Assembly (NCBI RefSeq): GCF_052857255.1
Contig: NW_027526722.1
Location: 1-64,000, forward strand
Length of the DNA stretch: 64,000 nt
Direction of reading: 5' to 3'
Source of the DNA: Amblyomma americanum
Lineage: Eukaryota; Arthropoda; Arachnida; Ixodida; Ixodidae
Part shown: piece after piece, positions 49,801-62,300 of the stretch
How the letters are laid out: each line of letters opens with the position of its first letter
How positions within the stretch are numbered: position 1 is the stretch's first letter
Notes under the pieces: generated by a model
Database searches by the model: none
Told to the model about the DNA's origin: nothing
Seen by the model: the letters and a program-made list of their open reading frames with translations, nothing else
Translations under genes and position numbers: made by a program

Positions 49801-51822
49801 CATCGGTTTTACAAGTCTCCCTGTGACACGCGTCAAAACTTTTTTTATTATAACTGCGAGAAAAGCATGTATTCTTGCTTAATACAGCGAAACAAGCTGT
49901 TTTAGACCGAAACAAGCTAAATCACAACACATCGGTTTTACAAGTGTTCCTCTGATACGCGTCAAAACTTTTTCTCTTATAACTGCGCGAAAAGCATGTA
50001 TTCGTGCTTAGTTCAACGAAACAAGCTGTTTTAGACCGAAACGAGGTAAATCTGAACACATCTGTTTTACAAGTGTCCCTGTGACACGCGTCAAAACTTT
50101 TTCTCTTATAACTGCGCGAAAAGCATGTATTCTTGCTTAATACAACGAAACAAGCTGTTTTAGACCGAAACGAGCTAAATCACAACACATCGGTTTTACA
50201 AGTGTCCCTGTGACACGCGTCAAAACTTTTTCTCTTATAACTGCGCGAAAAGCATGTATTCGTGCTTAATACAGCGAAACAAGCTGTTTTAAACCGAAAC
50301 AAGCTAAATCACAACACATCGGTTTTACAAGTGTTACTCTGATACGCGTCAAAACTTTTTCTCTTATAACGGCGCGAAAAGCATGTATTCTTGCTTAATA
50401 CAACGAAACAAGCTGTTTTAGACCGAAACGAGCTAAATCACAACACATCGGTTTTACAAGTTTTCCTCTGATACGCGTCAAAACTTTTTCTCTTATAACT
50501 GCGCGAAAAGCATGTATTCGTGCTTGATACAACGAAACAAGCTGTTTTAGACCGAAACGAGCTAAATCACAACACATCGGTTTTCCAAGTGTTCCTCTGA
50601 TACACGTCTAAACTCTTTCTCTTATAACTGCGCGAAAAGCATGTATTCGTGCTTAATACAACGAAACAAGCTGTTTTAGACCGAAACGAGCTAAATCTGA
50701 ACACATCGGTTTTACAAGTGTCCCTGTGACACGCGTCAAAACTTTTTCTTTTATAACTCGCGAAAAGCATGTATTCTTGCTTCATACAGCGAAACAAGCT
50801 GTTTTAGACCGAAACGAGCTAAATCACAACACATCGGTTTTACAAGTGTTCCTCTGACACGCGTCAAAACTTTTTCTCTTATAACTGCGCGAAAAGCATG
50901 TATTCTTGCTTAATACAGCGAAACAAGCTGTTTTAGACCAAAACGAGCTCAACCACAACACATCGGATTTACAGTATTCCTCTGATACGCGTCAAAACTT
51001 TTTTCTCTTATAACTGCGCGAAAAGCATGTATTCGTGCTTAATACAGCGAAACAAGCTGTTTTAGACCAAAGCGAGCTCAACCACAACACATCGGATTTA
51101 CAGTATTCCTCTGATACGCGTCAAAACTTTTTTCTCTTATAACTGCGCGAAAAGCATGTATTCGTGCTTGATACAAAGAAACAAGTTGTTTTAGACCGAA
51201 ACGAGCTAAATCTGAACACATCGATTTTACAAGTGTCCCTGTGACGCGCGACAAAACTTTTTCTCTTATAACTGCGCGAAAAGCATGTATTCCTGCTTAG
51301 TTCAACGAAACAAGCTGTTTTAGACCAAAACGAGCCAAATCACAACACATCGGTATTACAAGTGTCAAAACTTTTTCTCTAATAACTGCGCGAAAAGCAT
51401 GTATTCTTGCTTAATACAGCGAAACAAGCTGTTTTAGACCAAAACGAGCTAAATCACAACACATCGGTTTTACAAGTGTTCCTCTGATACGCTTCTAAAC
51501 TTTTTCTCTTATAACTGCGCGAAAAGCATGTATTTGTGCTTAATACGACGAAACAAGCTGTTTGAGACCGAAACGAGCTAAATCTGAACACATCGGTTTT
51601 ACAAGTGTCCCTGTGACACACGTCAAAACTTTTTCTCTTATAACTGCGCGAAAAGCATGTATTCTTGCTTAATACAGCGAAACAAGTTGTTTTAGAAGGA
51701 AACGAGTTAAATCACAACACATCGGCTTTACAAGTGTTCCTCTGATACGCGTCAAAACTTTTTTCTCTTATAACTGCGCGAAAAGCATGTATTCGTGCTT
51801 AGTTCAACGAAACAAGCTGTTT
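43830..51822. repeat. Higher-order repeat copy X1 (7993 bp, ~62 monomers)
   Basis: Landmarks recur 7993 bp later in X2: ATTCCG at 46416 and 49388 against 54409 and 57381, and the HindIII site at 47795 against 55789. X shares long runs with Y. For example, 46.9-48.6 kb parallels 28.6-30.2 kb. It lacks the TTAAAAATTTTTCCC monomer present twice in every Y unit, and it carries the ATTCCG monomer twice rather than once. A monomer with GCTTATTACAG and GGTATTAC near 44.70 kb is present here but absent from X2. A shortened monomer lies at 51273-51386. Confidence 0.85.
51273..51386. repeat. Truncated satellite monomer (114 bp)
   Basis: The sequence reads GGTATTACAAGTGTCAAAAC, where neighbours have 15 further bases (TCCTCTGATACGCGT) between AAGTGT and CAAAAC. 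The gap is at 51365 and removes the ACGCGT palindrome. The lost segment ends in GT, as does the sequence before it, so slippage between GT dinucleotides could have produced it. I noticed no other internal loss of this size in the window. It also lies where the match between X1 and X2 (51.33 against 59.32 kb) stops. Confidence 0.9.
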
Positions 51823-54800
51823 TAGACCGAAACGAGCTAAATCACAACACATCGGTTTTACAAGTTTTCCTCTGATACGCGTCAAAACTTTTTCTCTTAT
51901 AACTGCGCGAAAAGCATGTATTCGTGCTTAGTTCAACGAAACAAGCTGTTTTAGACCGAAACGAGGTAAATCACAACACATCGGTATTACAAGTGTTCCT
52001 CTGATACGCGTCAAAACTGTTTTCTCTTATAACTGCGCGAAAAGCATGTATTCGTGCTTAGTTCAACGAAACAAGCTGTTTTAGACCGAAACGAGGTAAA
52101 TCTGAACACATCGGTTTTACAAGTGTCCCTGTGACACGCGTCAAAACTTTTTCTCTTATAAATGCGCGAAAAGCATGTATTTGTGCTTAATACGACGAAA
52201 CAAGCTGTTTGAGACCGAAACGAGCTAAATGTGAACACATCGGTTTTACAAGTGTCCCTGTGACACGCGTCAAAACGTTTTCTCTTATAACTGCGCGAAA
52301 AGCATGTATTCTTGCTTAATACAGCGAAACAAGCTGTTTTAGACCAAAACGAGCTAAATCACAACACATCGGTTTTACAGTATTCCTCTGATACGCGTCA
52401 AACCTTTTTTCTCTTATAACTGCGCGAAAAGCATGTATTCGTGCTTGATACAACGAAACAAGTTGTTTTAGACCGAAACGAGCTAAATCCGAACACATCG
52501 GTTTTACAAGTGTCCCTGTGACACGCGTCAAAACTTTTTCTCTTATAACTGCGCGAAAAGCATGTATTCTTGCTTAATACAGCGACACAAGCTGTTTTAA
52601 ACCGAAACGAGCTAAATCACAACACATCGGTTTTACAAGTGTTACTCTGATACGCGTCAAAACTTTTTCTTTTATAACGGCGCGAAAAGCATGTATTCTT
52701 GCTTAATACAACGAAACAAGCTGTTTTAGACCGAAACGAGCTAAATCACAACACATCGGTTTTACAAGTCTCCCTGTGACACGCGTCAAAACTTTTTCTA
52801 TTATAACTGCGAGAAAAGCATGTATTCGTGCTTAGTTCAACGAAACAAGCTGTTTTAGACCGAAACGAGGTAAATCTGAACACATCGGTTTTACAAGTGT
52901 CCCTGTGACACGCGTCAAAACTTTTTCTCTTATAACTGCGCGAAAAGCATGTATTCATGCTTAATAAAACGAAACAAGCTGTTTTAGACCGAAACGAGCT
53001 GTATCTGAACGCATCGGTTTTACAAGTATCCACGTGATACGCGTCAAAACTTTTTTTCTTATAACTGCGCGAAAAGCATGTATTCTTGCTTAATACAACG
53101 AAACAAGCTGTTTTAGACCGAAACGAGCTAAATCACAACACATCGGTTTTACAAGTGTCCCTGTGACAGGCCTTTAAAACGTTTTCTGTTATAACTGCGC
53201 GAAAAGCATGTATTCCTGCTTAATACAGCGAAACATGCTGTTTTAGACCGAAAAGAGCTAAATCACAACACATCGCCTTTACAAGTGTTCCTCTGATACG
53301 CGTCAAAACTTTTTTCTCTTATAACTGCGCGAAAAGCATGTATTCGTGCTTAGTTCAACGAAACAAGCTGTTTTAGACCGAAACGAGGTAAATCTGAACA
53401 CATTGGTTTTACAAGTGTTCCTCTGATACGCGTCAAAACTTTTTCTCTGATAACTGCGCGAAAAGCATGTATTCTTGCTTAATACACCGAAACAAGCTGT
53501 TTTAGACCGAAACGAGCTAAATCACAACACATCGGTTTTACAAGTGTCCCTGTGACACGCCTTTAAAACTTTTTCTCTTATAACTGCGCGAAAAGCATGT
53601 ATTCCTGCTTAATACAGCGAAACAAGCTGTTTTAGACCGAAACGAGATAAATCGCAACACATCGGCTTTACAAGTGTTCCTCTGATACGCGTCAAATCTT
53701 TTTCTCCTATAACTGCGCGAAAAGCATGTATTCTTGCTTAATACAACGAAACAAGCTGTTTTAGACCGAAACGAGCTAAATCACAACACATCGGTTTTCC
53801 AAGTGTTCCTCTGATACACGTCTAAACTCTTTCTCTTATAACTGCGCGAAAAGCATGTATTCGTGCTTAATACAACGAAACAAGCTGTTTTAGACCGAAA
53901 CGAGCTAAATCTGAACACATCGGTTTTACAAGTGTCCCTGTGTGACGCGTCAAAACTTTTTCTCTTATAACTGCGCGAAAAGCATGTATTCTTGCTTAAT
54001 ACAGCGAAACAAGCTGTTTTAGACCGAAACGAGCTAAATCACAACACATCGGTTTTACAAGTGTTCCTCTGATACGCGTCAAAACTTTTTCTCTTATAAC
54101 TGCGCGAAAAGCATGTATTTGTGCTTAATACGACGAAACAAGCTGTTTGAGACCGAAACGAGCTAAATCTGAACACATCGGTTTTACAAGTGTCCCTGTG
54201 ACACACGTCAAAACTTTTTCTCTTATAACTGCGCGAAAAGCATGTATTCTTGCTTAATACAGCGAAACAAGCTGTTTTAAACCGAAACGAGCTAAATTAC
54301 AACACATCGGTTTTACAAGTGTTCCTCTGATACGCGTCAAAACTTTTTTCTCTTATAACTGCGCGAAAAGCATGTATTCGTGCTTAATACAACGAAACAA
54401 GCTGTTTTATTCCGAAAAATGTAAATCTGTACACATCGGTTTTACAAGTGTTCCTCTGATACGCGTCAAAACTTTTTTTCTTATAACTGCGCGAAAAGCA
54501 TGTATTCTTGCTTAATACAACGAAACAAGCTGTTTTAGACCGAAACGAGCTAAATCACAACACATCGGTTTTACAAGTGTTCCTCTGATACGCGTCAAAA
54601 CTTTTTTCTCTTATAACTGCGCGAAAAGCATGTATTCGTGCTTAGTCTAACGAAACAAGCTGTTTTAGACCGAAACGGTGTAAATCTGAACACATCGGTT
54701 TTACAAGTGTCCCTGTGACACGCGTCAGAACTTTTTCTCTTTTAAATGCGCGAAAAGCATGTATTTGTGCTTAATACGACGAAACAAGCTGTTTGAGACC

Positions 54801-57800
54801 GAAACGAGCTAAATCTGAACACATCGGTTTTACAAGTGTCCCTGTGACACGCGTCAAAACGTTTTCTCTTATAACTGCGCGAAAAGCATGTATTCTTGCT
54901 TAATACAGCGAAACAAGCTGTTTTAGACCAAAACGAGCTAAATCACAACACATCGGTTTTACAGTATTCCTCTGATACGCGTCAAACCTTTTTTCTCTTA
55001 TAACTGCGCGAAAAGCATGTATTCGTGCTTGATACAACGAAACAAGTTGTTTTAGACCGAAACGAGCTAAATCTGAACACATCGGTTTTACAAGTGTCCC
55101 TGTGACACGCGTCAAAACTTTTTCTCTTATAACTGCGCGAAAAGCATGTATTCTTGCTTAATACAGCGAAACAAGCTGTTTTAAACCGAAACGAGCTAAA
55201 TCACAACACATCGGTTTTACAAGTGTTACTCTGATACGCGTCAAAACTTTTTCTTTTATAACGGCGCGAAAAGCATGTATTCTTGCTTAATACAACGAAA
55301 CAAGCTGTTTTAGACCGAAACGAGCTAAATCACAACACATCGGTTTTACAAGTCTCCCTGTGACACGCGTCAAAACTTTTTCTATTATAACTGCGAGAAA
55401 AGCATGTATTCTTGCCTAATACAGCGAAACAAGCTGTTTTAGACCGAAACGAGCTAAATCACAACACATCGGTATTACAAGTGTTCCTCTGATACGCGTC
55501 AAAACTGTTTTCTCTTATAACTGCGCGAAAAGCATGTATTCGTGCTTAGTTCAACGAAACAAGCTGTTTTAGACCGAAACGAGGTAAATCTGAACACATC
55601 GGTTTTACAAGTGTCCCTGTGACACGCGTCAAAACTTTTTCTCTTATAACTGCGCGAAAAGCATGTATTCTTGCTTAATACAGCGAAACAAGTTGTTTTA
55701 GACCGAAGCGAGCTGTATCTGAACGCATCAGTTTTACAAGTATCCACGTGATCCTCGTCGAAACTTTTTCTCTTATAACTGCGCGAAAAGCTTGTATTCG
55801 TGCTTAAAACAACGAAACAAGCTGTTTTAGACCGAAACGAGCTAAATCACAACACATCGGTTTTACAAGTGTCCCTGTGACAGGCCTTTAAAACTTTTTC
55901 TCTTATAACTGCGCGAAAAGCGTGTATTCCTGCTTAATACAGCGAAACATGCTGTTTTAGACCGAAAAGAGCTAAATCACAACACATCGGCTTTACAAGT
56001 GTTCCTCTGATACGCGTCAAAACTTTTTTCTCTTATAACTGCGCGAAAAGCATGTATTCGTGCTTAGTTCAACGAAACAAGCTGTTTTAGACCGAAACGA
56101 GGTAAATCTGAACACATTGGTTTTACAAGTGTTCCTCTGATACGCGTCAAAACTTTTTCTCTGATAACTGCGCGAAAAGCATGTATTCTTGCTTAATACA
56201 CCGAAACAAGCTGTTTTAGACCGAAACGAGCTAAATCACAACACATCGGTTTTACAAGTGTCCCTGTGACACGCCTTTAAAACTTTTTCTCTTATAACTG
56301 CGCGAAAAGCATGTATTCTTGCCTAATACAACGAAACAAGCTGTTTTAGACCGAAACGAGCTAAATCACAACACATCGGTTTTCCAAGTGTTCCTCTGAT
56401 ACACGTCTAAACTCTTTCTCTTATAACTGCGCGAAAAGCATGTATTCGTGCTTAATACAACGAAACAAGCTGTTTTAGACCGAAACGAGCTAAATCTGAA
56501 CACATCGGTTTTACAAGTGTCCCTGTGACACGCGTCAAAACTTTTTCACTTATAACTGCGCGAAAAGCATGTATTCTTGCTTAATACAGCGAAACAAGCT
56601 GTTTTAGACCGAAACGAGCTAAATCACAACACATCGGTTTTACAAGTGTTCCTCTGATACGCGTCAAAACTTTTTCTCTTATAACTGCGCGAAAAGCATG
56701 TATTCTTGCTTAATACAACGAAACAAGCTGTTTTAGACCGAAACGAGCTAAATCACAACACATCGGTTTTACAAGTGTTCCTCTGATACGCGTCTAAACT
56801 TTTTCTCTTATAACTGCGCGAAAAGCATGTATTCGTGCTTAATACGACGAAACAAGTTGTTTTAGACCGAAACGAGCTAAATCTGAACACATCGGTTTTA
56901 CAAGTGTCCCTGTGACACGCGTCAAAACTTTTTCTCTTATAACTGCGCGAAAAGCATGTATTCTTGCTTAATACAACGAAACAAGCTGTTTTAGACCGAA
57001 ACGAGCTAAATCACAACACATCGGTTTTACAAGTGTTCCTCTGATACGCGTCTAAACTTTTTCTCTAATAACTGCGCGAAAAGCATGTATTTGTGCTTAA
57101 TACGACGAAACAAGCTGTTTGAGACCGAAACGAGCTAAATCTGAACACATCGGTTTTACAAGTGTCCCTGTGACACACGTCAAAACTTTTTCTCTTATAA
57201 CTGCGCGAAAAGCATGTATTCTTGCTTAATACAGCGAAACAAGCTGTTTTAAACCGAAACGAGCTAAATTACAACACATCGGTTTTACAAGTGTTCCTCT
57301 GATACTCGTCAAAACTTTTTTCTCTTATAACTGCGCGAAAAGCATGTATTCGTGCTTAATACAACGAAACAAGCTGTTTTATTCCGAAAAATGTAAATCT
57401 GTACACATCGGTTTTACAAGTGTTCCTCTGATACGCGTCAAAACTTTTTTTCTTATAACTGCGCGAAAAGCATGTATTCTTGCTTAATACAACGAAACAA
57501 GCTGTTTTGGACCGAAACGAGCTAAATCACAACACATCGGTTTTACAAGTGTTCCTCTGATACGCGTCAAAACTTTTTTCTCTTATAACTGCGCGAAAAG
57601 CATGTTTTCTTGCTTAATACAACGAAACAAGCTGTTTTAGACCGAAACGAGCTAAATCACAACACATCGGTTTTACAAGTGTTACTCTGATACGCGTCAA
57701 AACTTTTTCTCTTATAACGGCGCGAAAAGCATGTATTCTTGCTTAATACAACGAAACAAGCTGTTTTAGACCGAAACGAGCTAAATCGCAACACATCGGT

Positions 57801-59325
57801 TTTACAAGTCTCCCTGTGACACGCGTCAAAACTTTTTTTATTATAACTGCGAGAAAAGCATGTATTCTTGCTTAATACAACGAAACAAGCTGTTTTAGAC
57901 CGAAACGAGCTAAATCACAACACATCGGTTTTACAAGTGTCCCTGTGACACGCGTCAAAACTTTTTCTCTTATAACTGCGCGAAAAGCATGTATTCTTGC
58001 TTAATACAGCGAAACAAGCTGTTTTAGACCAAAACGAGCTAAATCACAACACATCGGTTTTACAGTATTCCTCTGATACGCGTCAAACCTTTTTTCTCTT
58101 ATAACTGCGCGAAAAGCATGTATTCGTGCTTGATACAACGAAACAAGCTGTTTTAGACCGAAACGAGCTAAATCTGAACACATCGGTTTTACAAGTGTCC
58201 CTGTGACACGCGTCAAAACTTTTTCTCTTATAACTGCGCGAAAAGCATTTATTCTTGCTTAATACAGCGAAACAAGCTGTTTTAAACCGAAACGAGCTAA
58301 ATCACAACACATCGATTTTACAAGTGTTACTCTGATACGCGTCAAAACTTTTTCTCTTATAACGGCGCGAAAAGCATGTATTCTTGCTTAATACAACGAA
58401 ACAAGCTGTTTTAGACCGAAACGAGCTAAATCACAACACATCGGTTTTACATGTTTTCCTCTGATACGCGTCAAAACTTTTTCTCTTATAACTGCGCGAA
58501 AAGCATGTATTCGTGCTTGATACAACGAAACAAGCTGTTTTAGACCGAAACGAGCTAAATCACAACACATCGGTTTTCCAAGTGTTCCTCTGATACACGT
58601 CTAAACTCTTTCTCTTATAACTGCGCGAAAAGCATGTATTCGTGCTTAATACAACGAAACAAGCTGTTTTAGACCGAAACGAGCTAAATCTGAACACATC
58701 GGTTTTACAAGTGTCCCTGTGACACGCGTCAAAACTTTTTCTTTTATAACTGCGCGAAAAGCATGTATTCTTGCTTAATACAGCGAAACAACCTGTTTTA
58801 GACCGAAACGAGCTAAATCACAACACATCGGTTTTACAAGTGTTCCTCTGACACGCGTCAAAACTTTTTCTCTTATAACTGCGCGAAAAGCATGTATTCT
58901 TGCTTAATACAGCGAAACAAGCTGTTTTAGACCAAAACGAGCTCAACCACAACACATCGGATTTACAGTATTCCTCTGATACGCGTCAAAACTTTTTTCT
59001 CTTATAACTGCGCGAAAAGCATGTATTCGTGCTTAATACAGCGAAACAAGCTGTTTTAGACCAAAGCGAGCTCAACCACAACACATCGGATTTACAGTAT
59101 TCCTCTGATACGCGTCAAAACTTTTTTCTCTTATAACTGCGCGAAAAGCATGTATTCGTGCTTGATACAAAGAAACAAGTTGTTTTAGACCGAAACGAGC
59201 TAAATCTGAACACATCGATTTTACAAGTGTCCCTGTGACGCGCGACAAAACTTTTTCTCTTATAACTGCGCGAAAAGCATGTATTCCTGCTTAGTTCAAC
59301 GAAACAAGCTGTTTTAGACCAAAAC
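51823..59325. repeat. Higher-order repeat copy X2 (partial, ~7.5 kb)
   Basis: It follows X1 directly and matches it at 7993 bp, or at 8123 bp between about 52.1 and 52.6 kb. There one extra monomer with GGTATTAC (51.97-52.10 kb) is later offset by the missing GCTTATTACAG monomer. The match ends near 59325, where CGAGCC in X1 is CGAGGT here, so the last few hundred bases of the unit are absent. HindIII site at 55789-55794. Confidence 0.85.
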
Positions 59326-62300
59326 GAGGTAAATCTGAACACATCTGTTTCACAAGTGTCCCTGTGACACGCGTCAAAACTTTTTCTCTTATAACTGCGC
59401 GAAAAGCATGTATTCTTGCTTACTACAACGAAACAAGCTGTTTTAGACCGAAACGAGCTAAATCACAACACATCGGTTTTACAAGTGTTCCTTTGATACG
59501 CGTCTAAACTTTTTCTCTTATAAATGCGCGAAAAGCATGTATTTGTGCTTAATACGACGAAACAAGCTGTTTGAGACCGAAACGAGCTAAATCTGAACAC
59601 ATCGGTTTTACAAGTGTCCCTGTGACACGCGTCAAACCTTTTTCTCTTATAACTGCGCGAAAAGCATGTATTCTTGCTTAATACAGCGAAACAAGCTGTT
59701 TTAGACCAAAACGAGCTAAATCACAACACATCGGTTTTACAAGTGTCCCTGTGACACGCGTCAAAACTTTTTCTCTTATAACTGCGCGAAAAGCATGTAT
59801 TCTTGCTTAATACAGCGAAACAAGCAGTTTTAAACCGAAACGAGCTAAATCACAACACATCGGTTTTACAAGTGTTACTCTGATACGCGTCAAAACTTTT
59901 TCTCTTATAACGGCGCGAAAAGCATGTATTCTTGCTTAATACAACGAAACAAGCTGTTTTAGACCGAAACGAGCTAAATCACAACACATCGGTTTTACAA
60001 GTCTCCCTGTGACACGCGTCAAAACTGTTTTCTCTTATAACTGCGCGAAAAGCATGTATTCGTGCTTAGTTCAACGAAACAAGCTGTTTTAGACCGAAAC
60101 GAGGTAAATCTGAACACATCGGTTTTACAAGTGTCCCTGTGACACGCGTCAAAACTTTTTCTCTTATAACTGCGCGAAAAGCATGTATTCTTGCTTAATA
60201 CAACGAAACAAGCTGTTTTAGACCGAAACGAGCTAAATCACAACACATCGGTTTTACAAGTGTTCCTCTGATACGCGTCTAAACTTTTTGTCTTATAACT
60301 GCGCGAAAAGCATGTATTTGTGCTTAATACGACGAAACAAGCTGTTTGAGACCGAAACGAACTAAATCTGAACACATCGGTTTTACAAGTGTCCCTGTGA
60401 CACACGTCAAAACTTTTTCTCTTATAACTGCGCGAAAAGCATGTATTCTTGCTTAATACAGCGGAACAAGTTGTTTTAGACCGAAACGAGCTAAATCACA
60501 ACACATCGGTTTTACAAGTGTTCCTCTGATACGCGTCAAAACTTTTTTTCTCTTATAACTGCGCGAAAAGCATGTATTCGTGCTTAGTCTAACGAAACAA
60601 GCTGTTTTAGACCGAAACGGGGTAAATCTGAACACATCGGTTTTACAAGTGTCCCTGTGACAGGCCTTTAAAACTTTTTCTCTTATAACTGCGCGAAAAG
60701 CATGTATTCCTGCTTAATACAGCGAAACAAGCTGTTTTAGACCGAAAAGAGTTAAATCACAACACATCGGCTTTACAAGTGTTCCTCTGATACGCGTCAA
60801 AACTTTTTTCTCTTATAACTGCGCGAAAAGCATGTATTCGTGCTTGATACAACGAAACAAGTTGTTTTAGACCGAAACGAGCTAAATCTGAACACATCGG
60901 TTTTACAAGTGTCCCTGTGACACGCGTCAAAACTTTTTCTCTTATAACTGCGCGAAAAGCATGTATTCTTGCTTAATACAGCGAAACAAGTTGTTTTAGA
61001 CCGAAACGAGTTAAATCACAACACATCGGTTTTACAAGTGTTCCTCTGATACGCGTCAAAACTTTTTCTCTTATAACTGCGCGAAAAGCATGTATTCATG
61101 CTTAATAAAACGAAACAAGCTGTTTTAGACCGAAACGAGGTAAATCTGAACACATCGGTTTTACAAGTGTCCCTGTGACACGCGTCAAAACTTTTTCTCT
61201 TATAACTGCGCGAAAAGCATGTATTCTTGCTTAATACAAAGAAACAAGCTGTTTTAGACCGAAACGAGCTAAATCACAACACATCGGTTTTACAAGTGTT
61301 CCTCTGATACGCGTCTAAACTTTTTCTCTTATAACTGCGCGCAAAGCATGTATTCGTGCCTTATACAACGAAACAAGCTGTTTTAGTCCGAAAAGAGGTA
61401 AATCTGTACACATCGGTTTTACAAGTGTTCCTCTGATACGCGTCAAAACTTTTTTTCTTATAACTGCGCGAAAAGCATGTATTCTTGCTTAATACAACAA
61501 AACAAGCTGTTTTAGACCGAAACGAGCTAAATCACAACACATCGGTTTTACAAGTGTTCCTCTGATACTCGTCAAAACTTTTTTCTCTTATAACTGCGCG
61601 AAAAGCATGTATTCGTGCTTAGTCTAACGAAACAAGCTGTTTTAGACCGAAACGGGGTAAATCTGAACACATCGGTTTTACAAGTGTCCCTGTGACACAC
61701 GTCAAAACTTTTTCTCTTATAACTGCGCGAAAAGCATGTATTCTTGCTTAATACAGCGAAACAAGTTGTTTTAGACCGAAACGAGCTAAATCACAACACA
61801 TCGGTTTTACAAGTGTTCCTCTGATACGCGTCAAAACTTTTTTTCTCTTATAACTGCGCGAAAAGCATGTATTCGTGCTTAGTCTAACGAAACAAGCTGT
61901 TTTAGACCGAAACGGGGTAAATCTGAACACATCGGTTTTACAAGTGTCCCTGTGACAGGCCTTTAAAACTTTTTCTCTTATAACTGCGCGAAAAGCATGT
62001 ATTCCTGCTTAATACAGCGAAACAAGCTGTTTTAGACCGAAAAGAGTTAAATCACAACACATCGGCTTTACAAGTGTTCCTCTGATACGCGTCAAATCTT
62101 TTTTCTCTTATAACTGCGCGAAAAGCATGTATTCGTGCTTGATACAACGAAACAAGTTGTTTTAGACCGAAACGAGCTAAATCTGAACACATCGGTTTTA
62201 CAAGTGTCCCTGTGACACGCGTCAAAACTTTTTCTCTTATAACTGCGCGAAAAGCATGTATTCTTGCTTAATACAGCGAAACAAGTTGTTTTAGACCGAA

